Below are positions 5,078 through 7,284 of a stretch of DNA of 7,284 bases, piece after piece. The position numbers and the translations under genes are program-made. Each line of letters starts with the position of its first letter. The stretch's first letter is position 1. Source of the stretch: Oscillospiraceae bacterium (GTDB lineage: Bacteria; Bacillota; Clostridia; Oscillospirales; Ruminococcaceae); contig JAGALG010000079.1 of the NCBI GenBank assembly GCA_017848075.1, forward strand, positions 1 to 7,284, written 5' to 3'. Below the pieces are notes generated by a model that was not told the origin of the DNA, did not search any database, and worked only from the letters and a program-made list of their open reading frames with translations.

Positions 5078-5106
5078 ATTTTAGCATAGTTTGCGATTCC
5101 TGTCAA
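5078..5106 (-). promoter_or_regulatory. Strong sigma-A promoter of the rplU operon
   Basis: On the minus strand a perfect TTGACA (5106-5101) is followed by a 17-base spacer and TAAAAT (5083-5078), with a TGC extended -10 (TATGCTAAAAT). It is the best match to the housekeeping consensus in the window, as expected for a ribosomal protein operon. Transcription should start near 5071. The bases from 5107 to 5227 hold no gene and no clear terminator. Confidence 0.92.
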
Positions 5107-5227
5107 GCTTATAAAAGCCCATGATTATCGGAAAAATCGCGTTTTTCAACTGCTTTTTCACTTTTCAGAGATTTGCCCCAAAAGAACGAAAACTTGTCCC
5201 TCAATTTGTGCGATTTGTGTAGAAGCC

Positions 5228-6184
5228 CTATTCCTCATTGGATTTCTGCTTTGCTTTTTTGCTTTCCGCCTTTTTTTCCGGCTCCATCAGTCGTTTGGAT
5301 TCCTCTGTTGTCACATAGAGAGGCAGCGCCTGAGGATTTCGTTTGAGCTTCGCACGGATCACAAGCCAAACGGATACAGCAGCAATGACCATGCAGAAGG
5401 CCACCAGCTGAGATACCCGGATTCCGGTATCGCCAATCACAAGACTGTCTGTACGCAGACCCTCGATGACCATGCGGCCGGCTCCATACCAGCCAAAGTA
5501 GAACAGAGCCAACTCGCCGTCAAACTTGCGGCGTTTAACCAGCAGCTGCATCAGGGCAAAGCCCAGCAGACACCACATGGACTCATAGAAGAAGGTTGGA
5601 TGCACCGGCATGGAAGGATCTACCGCCACGCCCAGAGCCTCCAGCTCTGCCTGATGGGCACGAAGATAGTTTTCCACCACCGGGCCGCCCATGCCCCAAG
5701 GAACTGTGGTATTGGAGCCAAAGGCTTCGATGTTAACGAAATTACCCCAGCGGCCAATGCCCTGGGCCAACAGGAAGCCGCCTGCAGCCGCGTCAGCCAG
5801 CGGAAGGAAGCGTACCTTTCTCCATTTACCCAGCAGCCAGCCTGCCAGGAAACCAAAGATAATACCGCCGTAAATCGCCAGACCGCCGCTGCGAGTATCA
5901 AAGATGCGGCTGAGATCCTGAGAATAGTACTCCCACTCAAAGGCCACATAATACAATCTGGCACCAATAACACCGATAATGGTCGCGCCAAAAATCACAT
6001 CTCCCATGCGATCCGCATTCAGACCGAACTGAGGGCCTCGTTTATTGGCGTACAGCACAGCCAGCAGGAAACCGATGGCGATCAGCAGACCGTACCAGTA
6101 AAAATTGATCCCAAAGAGGCTGAACGCAATACGATTCAGCTCAAAGCTCCATCCCAAACCAGGGAATGTCACTGTTTGTACCAT
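5228..6184 (-). CDS. lgt: Prolipoprotein diacylglyceryl transferase Lgt
   Basis: Lgt moves diacylglycerol from phosphatidylglycerol to the lipobox cysteine of prolipoproteins, the first step of lipoprotein maturation in the cytoplasmic membrane. The 318-residue protein has several membrane segments (about 28-45, 62-80, 103-118, 203-215, 222-238, 258-276). The family signature is GIGRWGNFVNIEAFG (142-156). Other conserved parts are GGLAIYGG (100-107), HPTFFYES (195-202) and EGLRTDSL (241-248). The Firmicute-type Tyr stands in the IYGG motif where E. coli has His. The C-terminal 25 residues are a highly charged cytoplasmic tail (EPEKKAESKKAKQKSNEE). The ATG at 6184 lies one base after the stop of the M16 gene, with GGAGGG 5 bases upstream inside that gene, so the two are translationally coupled. 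No strong terminator follows before the rplU promoter. Confidence 0.97.
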   Translation of the reverse strand: MVQTVTFPGLGWSFELNRIAFSLFGINFYWYGLLIAIGFLLAVLYANKRGPQFGLNADRMGDVIFGATIIGVIGARLYYVAFEWEYYSQDLSRIFDTRSGGLAIYGGIIFGFLAGWLLGKWRKVRFLPLADAAAGGFLLAQGIGRWGNFVNIEAFGSNTTVPWGMGGPVVENYLRAHQAELEALGVAVDPSMPVHPTFFYESMWCLLGFALMQLLVKRRKFDGELALFYFGWYGAGRMVIEGLRTDSLVIGDTGIRVSQLVAFCMVIAAVSVWLVIRAKLKRNPQALPLYVTTEESKRLMEPEKKAESKKAKQKSNEE

Positions 6185-6185
6185 A

Positions 6186-7284
6186 TTATCCCTCCATTGG
6201 CTGGGAGCTGACCACAGACAGAGCGCTGTGCTCCTCCAGCAGATTTTCTTTCATTCTTTCTTCCAACTGCTCCTTGCTGATGCCAGCCACCAGATCCAGC
6301 AGCTCGTACAGCGTCATGTCGGCAAAATAGGTGGTCACCAGAACACTGGCCACCGATTCCGGCTTGCTGTACAGACCGATATAACGGCCATAAGTGGCTT
6401 TCTTGCAGCGGGCAAACATGGCATCATCCAGACCGCTCTCCTTAAGACGAGCAATTTCCGCCAGCAAACGGCGGTAAACCTCTTTGGGGTCTCTGGACTC
6501 ACCCTCAATGAGAGAGCAGATATAATCCCGGCTGGCCATCACTTCTCCGTTCAGACCATTGTTGATCAGACCGTCTTCATAGAGAGAGCGGTATAACGGC
6601 GTCATTTCGCCGCAGACCAGGTCGATGAGCATTTCATCCAGAATCATATTTTCAAAGTTCTTGCGGCAACCCATATCCTTCCCCTTGAAGCCAATGGCAA
6701 ACATTGGAGTTGCCACCGGGAGCTGCTGCTCCGTATAGGAACGCAGGATCTGCTCCGGTTCCTCCACCGTTTTTCGGCTGATTTGAATGTCGGGTCCTTT
6801 TTTGAGCACTTTGTCGGCTACCTCCAGCACTTCCTCAATCGAGAAGTTGCCGGCAATGGTCAGAACCATATTACTCAGGTGGTAGAAGGTATTATATACA
6901 CGATACAAGGTCTCGTGGGTGATCTCCGCGATACTTTCCACCGTACCGGCAATATCGATCTTGACCGGATGCTTGACATACAGTGCTTCCAGCAGATTAA
7001 AGAGTACTCGCCAATCCGGAGAATCGTCATACATGCCGATTTCCTGTGCGATGATGCCCATCTCTTTTTCCACTGTCTCCTTGGTGAAGTAAGGACGGCT
7101 GACAAAGTCCAGCAGGATCTCCAGAGACTCCTTGAACTGATCGGAGCAGGCAAACAAATAGGCCGTTTTATCGAAATTGGTAAAGGCGTTGGCGGAAGCG
7201 CCGGTTTTTGCGTATTTTGCGAAAGCGTCGCCGTCCTCGCACTCGAACATTTTATGCTCCAAAAAATGAGCCGTACCAGCCGGA
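6186..7284 (-). CDS. ymfH: M16-family metallopeptidase-like protein, YmfH type, N-terminus beyond the right edge
   Basis: The frame is open to the right edge. Its first visible residues, PAGTAHFLEHKMFE, contain the inverted zinc motif HxxEH (HFLEH, bases 7268-7254), so roughly 50-70 N-terminal residues are missing. The TTG at 7262 falls inside that motif and is not the start. The third zinc ligand is probably the Glu of IIAQEIGMYDD (7043-7041), 71 residues past the second His. Blocks such as DGDAFAKYAKTGASANAFTNFDKTAYLF, DDSPDWR, HPVKIDIAGTVESI and FYHLSNM strongly resemble Bacillus YmfH. YmfH is usually paired with YmfF, and both genes have been linked to the 5-aminopentanol modification of elongation factor P. 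The catalytic motif looks intact, unlike the degenerate partner in many M16 pairs; the partner gene is probably just outside. The stop lies one base before the lgt ATG. Confidence 0.9.
   Translation of the reverse strand, partial: PAGTAHFLEHKMFECEDGDAFAKYAKTGASANAFTNFDKTAYLFACSDQFKESLEILLDFVSRPYFTKETVEKEMGIIAQEIGMYDDSPDWRVLFNLLEALYVKHPVKIDIAGTVESIAEITHETLYRVYNTFYHLSNMVLTIAGNFSIEEVLEVADKVLKKGPDIQISRKTVEEPEQILRSYTEQQLPVATPMFAIGFKGKDMGCRKNFENMILDEMLIDLVCGEMTPLYRSLYEDGLINNGLNGEVMASRDYICSLIEGESRDPKEVYRRLLAEIARLKESGLDDAMFARCKKATYGRYIGLYSKPESVASVLVTTYFADMTLYELLDLVAGISKEQLEERMKENLLEEHSALSVVSSQPMEG

Noticed and set aside
5129..5145. GAAAAA-TCGCG-TTTTTC hairpin after lgt as a terminator
   Set aside because: The 6-bp stem is almost entirely A-T and too weak. 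No convincing terminator is visible between lgt and the rplU promoter.
5600..6596. Plus-strand frames opposite lgt and the M16 gene
   Set aside because: They are shadow frames of clearly identified minus-strand genes and show no recognisable motifs.
7260..7262. TTG as start of the M16 gene
   Set aside because: It is the Leu inside the HFLEH zinc motif, and the frame continues upstream with the conserved PAGTA residues.

Overview
The window looks like chromosomal DNA of an anaerobic, probably spore-forming Clostridia-type Firmicute. This rests on gene content. L27 carries the Firmicute N-terminal extension and its processing protease Prp is encoded next door. Mini-RNase III, a YmfH-type M16 protein and a rubrerythrin with an N-terminal rubredoxin domain are also present. 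Shine-Dalgarno sites are mostly strong. No mobile element, CRISPR array, tRNA or rRNA is visible. Most of the window is a conserved housekeeping locus on the minus strand; the accessory-looking part is the left 1.4 kb.

Layout, left to right. (1) 2-400, plus strand: the 3' end of an AT-rich gene for a membrane protein with a PH-like domain and a C-terminal SHOCT motif, cut by the window edge. (2) 443-991, minus strand: reverse rubrerythrin, sharing a bidirectional terminator with gene 1. (3) 992-1151: a divergent intergenic region with two back-to-back promoter-like elements, each GTATA plus CATACTA. They resemble forespore sigma-G promoters; one faces the rubrerythrin and the other a 52-residue Asn-rich peptide gene at 1152-1310. 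(4) 1340-1371: a strong bidirectional terminator closing that peptide gene and the minus-strand cluster to its right.

(5) 1382-5106, minus strand, read right to left: promoter and L21-type leader, rplU (L21), prp (L27-processing protease), rpmA (L27), terminator, a ZmaR-like GNAT acetyltransferase, an obgE promoter, obgE, and mrnC (Mini-RNase III). These genes act in the making and maturation of the 50S subunit: two 50S proteins, the protease that trims one of them, the 50S assembly GTPase, and the nuclease that matures 23S rRNA. The acetyltransferase is the odd member, lying between a terminator and the obgE promoter. (6) 5228-7284, minus strand: lgt (lipoprotein diacylglyceryl transferase), coupled one base downstream of a YmfH-like M16 peptidase gene that runs off the right edge with its HFLEH zinc motif just inside the window.

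The least explained part is the small Asn-rich peptide (SNNK[L/M] pentad repeats and a Cys/His tail), its 5' hairpin, and the paired sporulation-type promoters it appears to share with the rubrerythrin. No fully new multi-gene system is visible.
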